The notes under the pieces are model-generated. The model worked only from the letters and a program-made list of their open reading frames with translations, was not told where the DNA came from and made no database searches. 64,000 nucleotides of DNA from Rugamonas sp. A1-17. Lineage in GTDB: Bacteria > Pseudomonadota > Gammaproteobacteria > Burkholderiales > Burkholderiaceae_D. The stretch is from assembly GCA_025548565.1 (NCBI GenBank), contig JAJLPB010000012.1, positions 186,001-250,000 of the forward strand, written 5' to 3'. Positions 29,356 through 36,962 of the stretch are shown in pieces. The position numbers and the translations under genes are program-made. Numbering within the stretch: the first letter of the stretch is position 1; each line of letters begins with the position of its first letter.

Positions 29356-30301
29356 TTTCACCAACGGCTTCTGGGACCTGTACATCGTGGTGCTGACCCT
29401 GCTCGGCATCGCCGGCTGCGGCATCCTGCTGTTCTCGCAATCCCAGATCAAGGGCAAGGCCGGCGAAACCACCGGCCACGTGTGGGACGAGGACTTGAGC
29501 GAACTGAACACGCCAATGCCGCGCTGGTGGATGTGGCTGTTCTACATCACCATCGTGTTCGGCCTGGCCTATCTGTTCCTGTATCCGGGGCTGGGCAGCT
29601 ACGCCGGCAAGCTGGGCTGGAAATCGTCGGGCCAGTACCAGGCCGAGCTCAAGCAGGCCGAGACCGAATACGGCCCGCTGTTCGCGCAATACCAGAAGCA
29701 GGACCTGAAAGCGGTGGCGGCCGATCCCAAGGCCCACGCCATCGGCGAACGCCTGTTCCTGACCTACTGCGCGCAGTGCCACGGCTCCGATGCGCGCGGC
29801 AACAAGGGCTTCCCCAACCTGACCGACAAGGACTGGCTGTTCGGCGGCGCCCCCGAGACCATCAAGGAAACCATCCTGCACGGCCGCACCGGCATGATGC
29901 CGCCGATGGGCGCCGCGCTGGGCTCGGACAAGGAAGTGGAAAACGTCGCGCACTACGTGCTGAGCCTGTCCGGTTCGACCTCGGATCCGATCAAGGCCTC
30001 GTTCGGCAAGGACAAGTTCGGCGCCTGCATGGCTTGCCACAGCGCTGGCGGCACCGGCAACCAGGCCATCGGCGCGCCCAACCTGACCGACAAGATCTGG
30101 CTGTTCGGCGGCAGCGTCGAGACCGTCATGGAAACCATCCGCAAGGGCCGCACCACCACCATGCCGGCGTTCGAGGACTTCCTCGGCGACGCCAAGGTCC
30201 ACGTGCTGGCTGCCTACGTATGGAGCTTGTCGAACGACGTGAACCACGTTGAAACCTCACCGGTCGCGGCGGCGACAGAACCCGCCCCGGCAACAAAATG
30301 A
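29348..30301 (+). CDS. ccoP: cbb3-type cytochrome c oxidase subunit III, diheme
   Basis: A 317-residue membrane-anchored diheme cytochrome c that accepts electrons from soluble c-type cytochromes. The N-terminal part holds two membrane segments, with WDEDLSELNTPMPRWWMWLFYITIVFGLAYLFLYPGLG characteristic of CcoP. Two CxxCH heme sites follow (YCAQCHGSD at about residue 140 and ACMACHSAGG at about 227). The ATG at 29348 overlaps ccoQ; the downstream stop overlaps ccoG as ATGA. Confidence 0.97.
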   Translation: MADFTNGFWDLYIVVLTLLGIAGCGILLFSQSQIKGKAGETTGHVWDEDLSELNTPMPRWWMWLFYITIVFGLAYLFLYPGLGSYAGKLGWKSSGQYQAELKQAETEYGPLFAQYQKQDLKAVAADPKAHAIGERLFLTYCAQCHGSDARGNKGFPNLTDKDWLFGGAPETIKETILHGRTGMMPPMGAALGSDKEVENVAHYVLSLSGSTSDPIKASFGKDKFGACMACHSAGGTGNQAIGAPNLTDKIWLFGGSVETVMETIRKGRTTTMPAFEDFLGDAKVHVLAAYVWSLSNDVNHVETSPVAAATEPAPATK

Positions 30302-31683
30302 ACGATCCTGCACCACAAGTCATCAAGATGTATGCGAAGCGCGAGCCTATCTACCCGCGCGAGACCACGGGCCGCTACGCCCGGCTGCGCTGGCTGTTTG
30401 TCTGGCTGACGCAGCTGGCCTTCTACTGCAGCCCATGGATGCAGTGGAACGGCCGCCAAGCCCTGCTGTTCGACCTGGTGGCGCGCAAGTTCTACATCTT
30501 CGGCCTGGTCTTGTGGCCGCAGGACTTCATCTATCTGGCCGCGCTGCTGATCATCTGCGCCTACCTGCTGTTCCTCGCCACCGCGGTGGCGGGGCGGGTA
30601 TGGTGCGGCTTCGCCTGTCCGCAAACGGTGTATACCAAAATCTTCCTGTGGATAGAACTGAAGATCGAAGGCCCGCGCAGCGCGCGCATGGCGCTCGACC
30701 GGCAACCGCCATCGGCCGCCAAGTTTGGCAAGAAAACCGCCAAGCACCTGGCCTGGGGCGCGGTCGCGCTGTGGACCGGCTTCACCTTCGTGGGCTACTT
30801 CACGCCGATCAAGCTGCTGGGCAACGAGGTGCTGACCTTGAGCTTTGGCCCGTGGGAATGGTTCTGGGTGCTGTTCTACAGCTTCGCCACCTACGGCAAC
30901 GCCGGCTGGCTGCGCGAGCAGGTGTGCAAATACATGTGCCCGTACGCCCGCTTCCAGAGCTCGATGTTCGACCGCGACACCCTGATCATCACCTACGACA
31001 GCGAACGCGGCGAACCACGCGCGCCGTTGTCGAAGCGCGAGGAACTCAAGGGCGGCTCGTGCATCGACTGCAGCCTGTGCGTGCAGGTCTGCCCGACCGG
31101 CATCGACATCCGCAAGGGCTTGCAATATGAATGCATCGGCTGCGCCGCCTGCGTCGACGCCTGCAACGGCGTGATGGACAAGATCGGCGAACCGCGCGGC
31201 CTGATCCGCTACAGCACCGAGCGCGCGCTGCTGATGCATTACACGCCGACCGAGATCCGCCAGCGCACGCTGCGCCCGCGGGTCAAGATCTACTCCGGCA
31301 TCCTGGGCCTGATCGTGGTCGCGGTGGTCACCGCGCTGTCGCTGCGCACGCCGCTCAAGCTGGACGTGATCCGCGACCGCGGCGCCATGGGGCGCGAGGT
31401 CGAGGAAGGCATGATCGAGAACGTCTACCGCCTGCAGATCATGAACACCTCGGAGCAGGCCCACACCTACAACATCCGCGTCAGCGGCATCGACACGCTG
31501 ACGCAGGTGACGCCGGACCAGGTGCGGGTGGAAGGCACCGAGACCAAGGCCTATCCGATCCGCCTGCGCAGCGCGCACGGCGCCGGCAAGCCGGGCTCGA
31601 ACAAGATCGAGATCGAACTGACCGCAGTCGACCAGCCGTCGCTGCATGTGAAAGAACACGCGGTATTCTTCGTGCCGCGCTAA
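30298..31683 (+). CDS. ccoG: cytochrome oxidase accessory protein CcoG (RdxA/FixG)
   Basis: A 461-residue polytopic ferredoxin-like protein. Membrane segments near residues 32-50, 70-100 and 155-205 are followed by two [4Fe-4S] motifs: CIDCSLCVQVCP and CIGCAACVDACN (the last proline is replaced by Asn, as in many CcoG proteins). A C-terminal periplasmic Ig-like domain ends the protein. CcoG reduces Cu(II) to Cu(I) for oxidase assembly. Its start overlaps the ccoP stop (30298-30301) and the next gene, ccoH, starts 10 bp after its stop. Confidence 0.95.
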   Translation: MNDPAPQVIKMYAKREPIYPRETTGRYARLRWLFVWLTQLAFYCSPWMQWNGRQALLFDLVARKFYIFGLVLWPQDFIYLAALLIICAYLLFLATAVAGRVWCGFACPQTVYTKIFLWIELKIEGPRSARMALDRQPPSAAKFGKKTAKHLAWGAVALWTGFTFVGYFTPIKLLGNEVLTLSFGPWEWFWVLFYSFATYGNAGWLREQVCKYMCPYARFQSSMFDRDTLIITYDSERGEPRAPLSKREELKGGSCIDCSLCVQVCPTGIDIRKGLQYECIGCAACVDACNGVMDKIGEPRGLIRYSTERALLMHYTPTEIRQRTLRPRVKIYSGILGLIVVAVVTALSLRTPLKLDVIRDRGAMGREVEEGMIENVYRLQIMNTSEQAHTYNIRVSGIDTLTQVTPDQVRVEGTETKAYPIRLRSAHGAGKPGSNKIEIELTAVDQPSLHVKEHAVFFVPR

Positions 31684-31693
31684 GGGGAAGCAT

Positions 31694-32233
31694 ATGACCG
31701 TATCGATGATGACGCCGCCCGTCGCGCCATGGTGGAAGCAACGCTGGCCGTGGTTGCTGATGCTGGGCCCGGCCGTGGTGGTGGTGGCCGCCAGCTACAC
31801 CGGCTGGCTGGCGTATTCGCGCCAGGACGCGCTGGTGGTGGGCGATTACTACAAGCAGGGCAAGGCCATCAACCAGGACTTGCGGCGCGACCGCCTGGCC
31901 GCGTCGATGGGCTTGTCGGTGGACGTGGGCTACGACGCCACCCAGGGCGCGCTGACCGGCCAGCTGCGCCGCACCGCCAGCGACCACGGCAAGGCCGAGC
32001 GCCTGTTCGTGCACCTGTCGCACGCGACGCAGCCGGAAAAGGATATCCAACTGGTGGTGCAGCCGGACGAGTTCGGCGCCTTCCAGATCAACCTGCCGAT
32101 GCTGGAACGCAGCCGCTGGGTGGTGCTGGTGGAGGGCGAGCGGCGCGACTGGCGCCTGGCCGGCACCTGGAGCTGGCCGGCGCAACGCTCGGTGACGCTG
32201 CATGCCGACCTGCCGCAACCGGCGGATAATTAA
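31694..32233 (+). CDS. ccoH: cbb3 oxidase assembly protein CcoH (FixH)
   Basis: A 179-residue protein with one N-terminal membrane segment (residues about 18-40, WPWLLMLGPAVVVVAASYTGWLAY) and the FixH pattern DYYKQGKAINQDLRRD next to it, followed by a beta-rich periplasmic domain (SHATQPEKDIQ, WVVLVEGERRDWRLAG). It is needed for copper delivery and stability of the cbb3 oxidase. It is the last gene of the cco run, 80 bp from the convergent fnr gene with a repeat element in between. Confidence 0.92.
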   Translation: MTVSMMTPPVAPWWKQRWPWLLMLGPAVVVVAASYTGWLAYSRQDALVVGDYYKQGKAINQDLRRDRLAASMGLSVDVGYDATQGALTGQLRRTASDHGKAERLFVHLSHATQPEKDIQLVVQPDEFGAFQINLPMLERSRWVVLVEGERRDWRLAGTWSWPAQRSVTLHADLPQPADN

Positions 32234-32237
32234 GCAC

Positions 32238-32307
32238 GTCGTTCCCGCGCAGGTGGGAACCCATGCTGAGCATGCCGTCCATGGATTCCCGCCTGCGCGG
32301 GAATGAC
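32238..32307. repeat. palindromic intergenic repeat between ccoH and fnr
   Basis: Two 28-bp arms (32238-32265 and 32280-32307) form a long imperfect inverted repeat, based on TTCCCGCGCAGG and its complement, with a 14-bp loop. Such TTCCCGCGCAGGYGGGAA elements are common dispersed repeats in betaproteobacteria. Placed between convergent genes it may also act as a bidirectional terminator. A related shorter element lies at 41285-41310. Confidence 0.75.
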
Positions 32308-32312
32308 TGCGT

Positions 32313-33071
32313 CTAAGCGCAGGTCTGCGTGCCGGCCGTGATGGCCTTGAGCCGTATCGGTTCGAGCAACTCGATCTCGCGGTTGCTCACGCGCAGCAGA
32401 CCTTCCTTCTTGAACTTGGACAGCAGGCGGCTGATGCTCTCGATGGTCAGCCCCAGGTAGTTGCCGATCTCCTCGCGCGACATGCGCAGCTGGAACACAT
32501 GCGGCGAATAGCCGCGCGCCTCGTAGCGCGACGACAGGTTGACCAGGAAGGCGGCAAACCGCTGGGTCGCCTGCATATTCCCCAACAACAGCATCACGCT
32601 TTGCTCGCGGGTGATTTCCTGGCTCATCATGCGGTGGAAATGACGCAACAGGGTCGGCATGTCGGCCAGCAGTTGCTGCAAGCTGCCGAACGGAATCTCA
32701 CACACCTCGCTGTCCTCCAGCGCCACGCCGGTGCAATGGTGCTGGTCGGCGCTGATGGCGTCCATGCCCAGCAGCTCGCCGGCCATCTGGAAGCCGGTGA
32801 TCTGCTCCACGCCCTCGCGGTTGACCTGGTAGGTCTTGAAATGGCCGAGCCGGATCGCGTACAGGCTCTGGAAGGAATCGCCGATGCGGAACAGCGGGGC
32901 GCCGCGCGCCACCTTGCGGCGGCGGCCGATGATCTGGTCCAGCCGGTCCATATCGTTGTTGTCCAAGCCCATCGGCAAACACAGCTGGTGCATGCTGCAC
33001 GACGCGCAACTGGCCTTGAGGTTGTCAAGGGTGGCGCCGGGCAGCACCAACTCGGGAAGTTCTCGTATCAT
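32313..33071 (-). CDS. fnr: FNR-type oxygen-sensing transcription regulator
   Basis: A 252-residue Crp/Fnr protein. N-terminal cysteines at 22, 25 and 31 plus the later one in ADQHHCTGV provide the ligands of an oxygen-labile [4Fe-4S] cluster. A cyclic-nucleotide-like domain follows. The C-terminal helix-turn-helix MSREEIGNYLGLTIESISRLLSKF carries the E-x2-S-R residues that read TTGAT half-sites. The start at 33071 agrees with the family. It is convergent with ccoH, and perfect FNR boxes lie in front of aer and ccoN, so it very probably controls the oxidase locus in this window. Confidence 0.95.
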   Translation of the reverse strand: MIRELPELVLPGATLDNLKASCASCSMHQLCLPMGLDNNDMDRLDQIIGRRRKVARGAPLFRIGDSFQSLYAIRLGHFKTYQVNREGVEQITGFQMAGELLGMDAISADQHHCTGVALEDSEVCEIPFGSLQQLLADMPTLLRHFHRMMSQEITREQSVMLLLGNMQATQRFAAFLVNLSSRYEARGYSPHVFQLRMSREEIGNYLGLTIESISRLLSKFKKEGLLRVSNREIELLEPIRLKAITAGTQTCA

Positions 33072-33117
33072 GGCCCCAGTGTAGACCATTTGTCGCTAAT
33101 TGGGGCCGATGCCGCAG

Positions 33118-33636
33118 TTAGCCGATCAGGTATTCGCGCGCCATCGTGCGCGCCCGGTGCAGCCGGCTCTTGACGGCGGCGGTGCTGTGGCCCACCTCGG
33201 CGGCGATCTCGGCGATGGACATTTCGGCGAAATCGCGCAACAACACCACCTGCAGGTAGTCGGCCGGCAGCGATTCCAGCGCGTTGACCAGTTCCAGCCG
33301 CAGGCCGGCCGTGTCCTGGCTGGCCAGCCACAGCTCGGCGCGCTCGTCGTCCCACGGGTCGTGGCCCAGCGCGGCGCGGCCCAGGCGGTGGCAGGCGCGC
33401 CTGACCACCTGGAACAGCCAGCCGGAAAACGCCGCCAGCGCGCGCACCGACGACAGCCGCCGCGACAGCACCAGCAAGGCTTCCTGCACCGCGTCGTCGA
33501 CGTCGGCGACCAGGCAGTTGCGCTGGGCGTAGCGGCGGATGTCGGGCTGGCACAGCCGCAGCAGCTGCGCCAGCGCGGCCGGATCGCCCCGGTGGGCGGC
33601 GTCCAGCACGGGCAGGTGTTGTGTCGCCAGTGTCAT
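33118..33636 (-). CDS. ECF-type RNA polymerase sigma factor
   Basis: A 172-residue sigma-70 family factor. Region 2 is recognisable in ADVDDAVQEALLVLSRRLSSVRALAAFSGWLFQVVRRACHRL. Region 4 has SLPADYLQVVLLRDFAEMSIAEIAAEVGHSTAAVKSRLHRARTMAREYL, a classical helix-turn-helix for the -35 element. The ATG at 33636 overlaps the stop of the preceding DUF2892 gene by 1 bp (TAATG), so the two are probably co-translated. No recognisable anti-sigma gene is adjacent. The genes it controls are unknown. Confidence 0.92.
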   Translation of the reverse strand: MTLATQHLPVLDAAHRGDPAALAQLLRLCQPDIRRYAQRNCLVADVDDAVQEALLVLSRRLSSVRALAAFSGWLFQVVRRACHRLGRAALGHDPWDDERAELWLASQDTAGLRLELVNALESLPADYLQVVLLRDFAEMSIAEIAAEVGHSTAAVKSRLHRARTMAREYLIG

Positions 33637-33860
33637 TATTTTCCTGATTGTTGGGCCGCCTTGTCGAGGCGGCGGCCGACCAGCGCGCACATCGGGCAAA
33701 AGCCGAACAGCCCGGACGCCACGATCCCGGCCGCCGAGGCCGCCAGCACCAGCCCCCACATGCCGCCCAGCAGGGTCATCGCGGCCCAAGCCCCGGTCGC
33801 GCCGGCCACCACGCGCAGCGCACGTTCCCAGTTTGGTACGTTTTTCACATAAAACATCAT
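33636..33860 (-). CDS. DUF2892-type small inner-membrane protein
   Basis: A 74-residue protein with two predicted membrane segments and the pattern NVPNWERALRVVAGATGAW...GLFGFCPMCALVGR, which matches DUF2892/YgaP membrane-domain proteins. The C-x2-C near the end (FCPMC) is conserved in the family. The ATG at 33860 is followed by a second Met. It lies upstream of the ECF sigma factor with a 1-bp overlap, and may be a membrane partner of it; that link is inference. Confidence 0.85.
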   Translation of the reverse strand: MMFYVKNVPNWERALRVVAGATGAWAAMTLLGGMWGLVLAASAAGIVASGLFGFCPMCALVGRRLDKAAQQSGK

Positions 33861-33969
33861 GCACTCCTAATTGTCGCAGAGGAAGTCCCTCGGCAGCTAA
33901 GAGGCGGGGCGGGGCGGTTTGGATTCGCGCTGCCGGAAAATATTTTCAGAATATTTTTAAAAACACGTT

Positions 33970-34029
33970 GCGCACTATTTAATTGCGCGCTATAGTTCAT
34001 ACCACCGGGTAGCGCACTACTTAATCGCC
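33970..34029 (+). promoter_or_regulatory. paired near-identical sites upstream of the alpha/beta hydrolase
   Basis: Two similar 18-bp sites, GCGCACTATTTAATTGCG (33970-33987) and GCGCACTACTTAATCGCC (34012-34029), are 42 bp apart, four helical turns. The first extends into an AT-rich TTAATTGCGCGC context of the kind seen in MarR/OhrR operators. A binding protein is inferred, not known. Confidence 0.4.
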
Positions 34030-34069
34030 AACTACCTATAACCAACCACTCAACCCAAAGGACCTCATC

Positions 34070-34816
34070 ATGAAACGCACTCTGATCGCTACCGCACTGC
34101 TGGCCTCCGCACTGGGCGCCCAAGCCGCCACTCCTGCCGCCGACACCACCGTCGTGCTGGTCCACGGCGCCTTCGCCGACGGTTCCAGCTGGAACCAGGT
34201 GATTCCACTGCTGCGCGCCAAGGGTTACAAGGTCGTGGCCGTGCAAAATCCGCTGAGCTCGCTGGCCGACGACGTCGCCGCCACCCAGCGCGTGATCGAT
34301 GCGCAGAGCGGTAAAGTGGTGCTGGTGGGCCACTCGTGGGGCGGCACCGTGATCACCCAGGCTGGCACCAGCGACAAGGTCAAGGCCCTGGTCTACGTGG
34401 CCGCGTTCGCGCCGTCCGAGGGCGAGGCCACCGCCGACCTGGGCAAGGACTACGCCGTGCCGCCAGGCATCGCCACGCTGCAGGCCGACGCCGGTGGCTA
34501 CCTGTGGCTGCCCGCCGACTCGGTCGCCAGGAACTTCGCACCGGACGTGCCGCCGGCCACCGCCGCCCTGATCGCCGCCACCCAGGGCCCGATCAGCGCC
34601 AAGGCCTTCGCCGACACCACCACCGTGGCCGCGTGGAAAACCAAGCCCAACTACTACATCGCCTCCGCCGACGACCGCATGATCGCGCCGGCGCTGCAGC
34701 AGGCCTTCGCCAGGAAGATCAACGCCACCACCGTCACGCTGAAAACCAGCCACGTGCCGATGGTGTCGCAGCCGGCCAAGGTGGCCGAGGTGATCATCGC
34801 CGCCGCCCAGCGTTAA
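34070..34816 (+). CDS. secreted alpha/beta hydrolase
   Basis: A 248-residue exported hydrolase. A signal peptide (MKRTLIATALLASALGAQA) precedes an alpha/beta hydrolase domain with the oxyanion-region motif VLVHGAFADGSSW, the nucleophile elbow GHSWGG (Ser near residue 90) and a C-terminal histidine in TSHVPMVSQP, completing a Ser-Asp-His triad. It resembles the salicylate-esterase/EstC-like group; the substrate is unknown. Its last codons and stop (CAGCGTTAA) lie inside the left copy of the 34-bp direct repeat that bounds the effector cassette, so the gene abuts that cassette. Confidence 0.88.
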   Translation: MKRTLIATALLASALGAQAATPAADTTVVLVHGAFADGSSWNQVIPLLRAKGYKVVAVQNPLSSLADDVAATQRVIDAQSGKVVLVGHSWGGTVITQAGTSDKVKALVYVAAFAPSEGEATADLGKDYAVPPGIATLQADAGGYLWLPADSVARNFAPDVPPATAALIAATQGPISAKAFADTTTVAAWKTKPNYYIASADDRMIAPALQQAFARKINATTVTLKTSHVPMVSQPAKVAEVIIAAAQR

Positions 34817-34832
34817 TCCTGTTGCCAAGGCC
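34799..34832 (+). repeat. 34-bp direct repeat, left copy
   Basis: A perfect 34-bp sequence that recurs at 37604-37637. This copy contains the final codons and stop of the alpha/beta hydrolase. The 2771 bp between the copies hold only the effector cassette. This is the pattern left by a site-specific or recombination-mediated insertion; no integrase was seen. Confidence 0.85.
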
Positions 34833-34951
34833 CCGGCATTCGTTTGCGCTGACTCAACCGCGTGCGTCATGCGGCTCTGTGCGCCGACAAAACGTCCAGC
34901 CCCGCTTGCCGCACGATGAGACCTCGCGCATGGTGCGCGGCGGAGGCAACG

Positions 34952-35341
34952 ATGGAACAGGTATTTCCAGGAGCGCCGGGTCTGCAACGCAAGCAGAAAG
35001 TGGGCGATGGCGAATGCGTCGCTCTGATCCAGGCCTATACGAAGGCTGGGCCGACTTGGCGCTGGCGCCAAGGCGCAGCGGTGCTGGGCAACCGGACACT
35101 GCGCGCCGGCACGGCGATCGCCACGTTCGAGCAAGGCCGCTGGCCGCTGCACCACCATCGAAAGCACGCGGCGTTTTTCCTGCGCTACGATCCCGAAGGG
35201 TTCTGGGTAATCGACCAGTACGCCAACAGGAAGTATATCGAGTCGCGCCTCATCAAGGTCAAGTCCGAAGCTGATCAAGCCAAGGCGACGTATTCGCCCA
35301 GCAATGACGCGGCGATGTTCTACGTGATCGAGACACCATGA
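34952..35341 (+). CDS. BPSL0067-family papain-fold amidase, putative T6SS effector
   Basis: A 129-residue protein of the BPSL0067 family, whose fold resembles NlpC/P60 cysteine peptidases. Candidate catalytic residues are Cys22 in GDGECVALIQ, His72 in RKHAAFFL and Asp88 in WVIDQY; the GTAIATF segment is also typical. Such proteins are found beside type VI secretion parts and are thought to cleave peptidoglycan. The ATG at 34952 has GGAGG 5 nt upstream. Its stop overlaps the next gene (ATGA), which encodes an exported STY0301-like protein, the usual position of an immunity gene. Confidence 0.8.
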   Translation: MEQVFPGAPGLQRKQKVGDGECVALIQAYTKAGPTWRWRQGAAVLGNRTLRAGTAIATFEQGRWPLHHHRKHAAFFLRYDPEGFWVIDQYANRKYIESRLIKVKSEADQAKATYSPSNDAAMFYVIETP

Positions 35342-35787
35342 TTACCCCGACGCGGCGCGTTCTGGGCTGCTGCGCCCTCCTGGCCATGGCCGGCGCACCG
35401 GCGGCGACGATCACGATCCAGTGCCCGGACAAGTTCCCGGCCGAGGCCATCCATTTCTCGGCTGCCCCCACGGGCTGGACGCCTTACGCGCCCAACGCGC
35501 TGGAGGCGCGCACGGCGGAGCTGATGTACGGGCCACCGTCGAGCTACACCTACGCCGCACCCACGACATTCCACGAAGGCAAGCGACGCGACGTTGGCGT
35601 CTGGGGTGCCAGCGCCACGGGCGAGAACTGGCTGCAGTGCGGCTACGGCGCCGGAAGGGAGCTGACATTGTCGCAGCGGCTGCCGCCCGTCACCGACTGT
35701 ACAATCACGATGCACAAAGACACCCAAGGCAATGTGGTGAAGGTGAGCGCCAGCTGCAGGCTGGCAGCGGCTGGGCCGAATCGGTAG
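35338..35787 (+). CDS. STY0301-like exported protein, candidate immunity protein
   Basis: A 149-residue protein with a signal peptide (MITPTRRVLGCCALLAMAGAPAA) and a small beta-rich domain with TITIQCPDKFP and a C-terminal disulphide candidate (WLQCGY and TDCTI). The pattern matches the STY0301 family, which frequently accompanies BPSL0067 amidases. It overlaps the amidase gene by 4 bp and would act in the periplasm, where the amidase is toxic, so it is a candidate immunity protein. It converges with the minus-strand gene ending at 35831. Confidence 0.7.
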   Translation: MITPTRRVLGCCALLAMAGAPAATITIQCPDKFPAEAIHFSAAPTGWTPYAPNALEARTAELMYGPPSSYTYAAPTTFHEGKRRDVGVWGASATGENWLQCGYGAGRELTLSQRLPPVTDCTITMHKDTQGNVVKVSASCRLAAAGPNR

Positions 35788-35830
35788 CCGCGCCCATTGT
35801 AAAGCGCCATCGGCCCGATTGGCCGGGCGA

Positions 35831-36334
35831 TTATTGCGCGATGGATTGCAATGCGCCCGGGCTATCCATTTCACTGATACGCTTGAGGGTAACGCGCTTG
35901 AACACCGGCCGGCATTGGGCGCAGTAGAAATCCTTGACACCGACCTTCCCCGAAATCGACTGCGGGCGCACGATGCCGCTAAAGGTGAGCACTTGCAAAG
36001 CTTCGCGATCGGGCTCTCCTTTGACGGGATTGGTGGCAAGGCCGTTTGAGTATTCGGCGGTGAAGGTCAGCAATTTTTTCTTCGGATCGTATGTCAGGTT
36101 TCTGATGGTGGCGGGGGCCGGTTCAGGGCTGCCGATGGCGACCATGACCTGACCGATCGTTTCCGCTTCGCGTTGGTAGAGCGCGACATTGTATCCAGAG
36201 ACAAAATGTGGATCGTCAGCGCCTTCAACCCGCATATTCGAGTAGTAGCCGATCAAGCGCGCCGGCACCGACTCTACAGCGCGCGCCGTCGGAAGGAGAC
36301 ATGCGGCGATCAGAAAGGTAGCTAAAAATTTCAT
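35831..36334 (-). CDS. exported protein, candidate immunity protein
   Basis: A 167-residue protein with a signal peptide (MKFLATFLIAACLLPTARA) followed by a soluble domain of unknown family, with a C-terminal CAQC pair. It starts 1 bp after the stop of the M15-like peptidase gene at 36336 on the same strand, a spacing typical of effector-immunity pairs, and its periplasmic location would suit protection against a peptidoglycan peptidase. That role is inferred from position only. The start at 36334 is preferred over an in-frame upstream extension because the signal peptide begins there. Confidence 0.65.
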   Translation of the reverse strand: MKFLATFLIAACLLPTARAVESVPARLIGYYSNMRVEGADDPHFVSGYNVALYQREAETIGQVMVAIGSPEPAPATIRNLTYDPKKKLLTFTAEYSNGLATNPVKGEPDREALQVLTFSGIVRPQSISGKVGVKDFYCAQCRPVFKRVTLKRISEMDSPGALQSIAQ

Positions 36335-36335
36335 G

Positions 36336-36962
36336 TCAGTGTCCTGTGGTTGACCAGTGCGGTTTGTCGGCATTTCCACCGACGAATTTTTTGACGCCAT
36401 ACGTCAACCCAACAGCTTTGAGCTGCAGGTTCATGCCCGTGCGCGGCATGGTGTTGATCGCCGCAATCGAACCGTCTTTGTTAGCGATGTTTAGCGTGCC
36501 GGCCCAGGTAATCGACATGTCGATCGCTTCACCGCTTGTATGCAAGGTGTTCAGGGCCGGCGGTGTGTTCGCGGCCAGCCCTCCGATACCGAACCCTGCC
36601 GACATCTGGCGCGCCGCATTCACGGAAGCCTCCAGCGTAGGGTGGTCCCATTTAATGTTGACGCCGGCCATGGGCGGCACCATTGCCGGGTCGAAACCGT
36701 TCTTTACGATCATGTGCGCCCAATGCATGAGGTATGCGCGTTCGGGCGGCCTATAGGTCGCCGCGATGTTCTTGACGCCGCCGGCCGCCTCGATTGCAGC
36801 AATGAAGGCGTTACAGTTGTCCCGGAAATCGGGCTTAAGAGTTGATGTTTCGTGGCTACCCGGAAAACGGCTACACCACACAGGACCGCTAAGCTCAGGC
36901 GCGACGCTAACAGTCGCAGGCGTAGTGTTCGTGGTCGGCGTGAGCGGTGCTGTCGTGTTCAT
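36336..36962 (-). CDS. M15-like peptidoglycan peptidase, putative T6SS effector
   Basis: A 208-residue protein whose C-terminal 170 residues resemble D,D-/L,D-type peptidoglycan peptidases of the M15 kind, as found in VgrG-linked effectors. Shared phrases are CSRFPGS, DNCNAFIAAIEAAGG, AATYRPPERAYLMHWA, HTSGEAIDM (candidate zinc ligands His and Asp) and KPHWS (a His ligand at the end). It would cleave stem peptides in the periplasm of target cells. The N-terminus is a Thr/Pro-rich linker. Its gene overlaps the PAAR gene by 56 bp, which indicates coupled expression, and a candidate immunity gene follows by 1 bp. Confidence 0.8.
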   Translation of the reverse strand: MNTTAPLTPTTNTTPATVSVAPELSGPVWCSRFPGSHETSTLKPDFRDNCNAFIAAIEAAGGVKNIAATYRPPERAYLMHWAHMIVKNGFDPAMVPPMAGVNIKWDHPTLEASVNAARQMSAGFGIGGLAANTPPALNTLHTSGEAIDMSITWAGTLNIANKDGSIAAINTMPRTGMNLQLKAVGLTYGVKKFVGGNADKPHWSTTGH

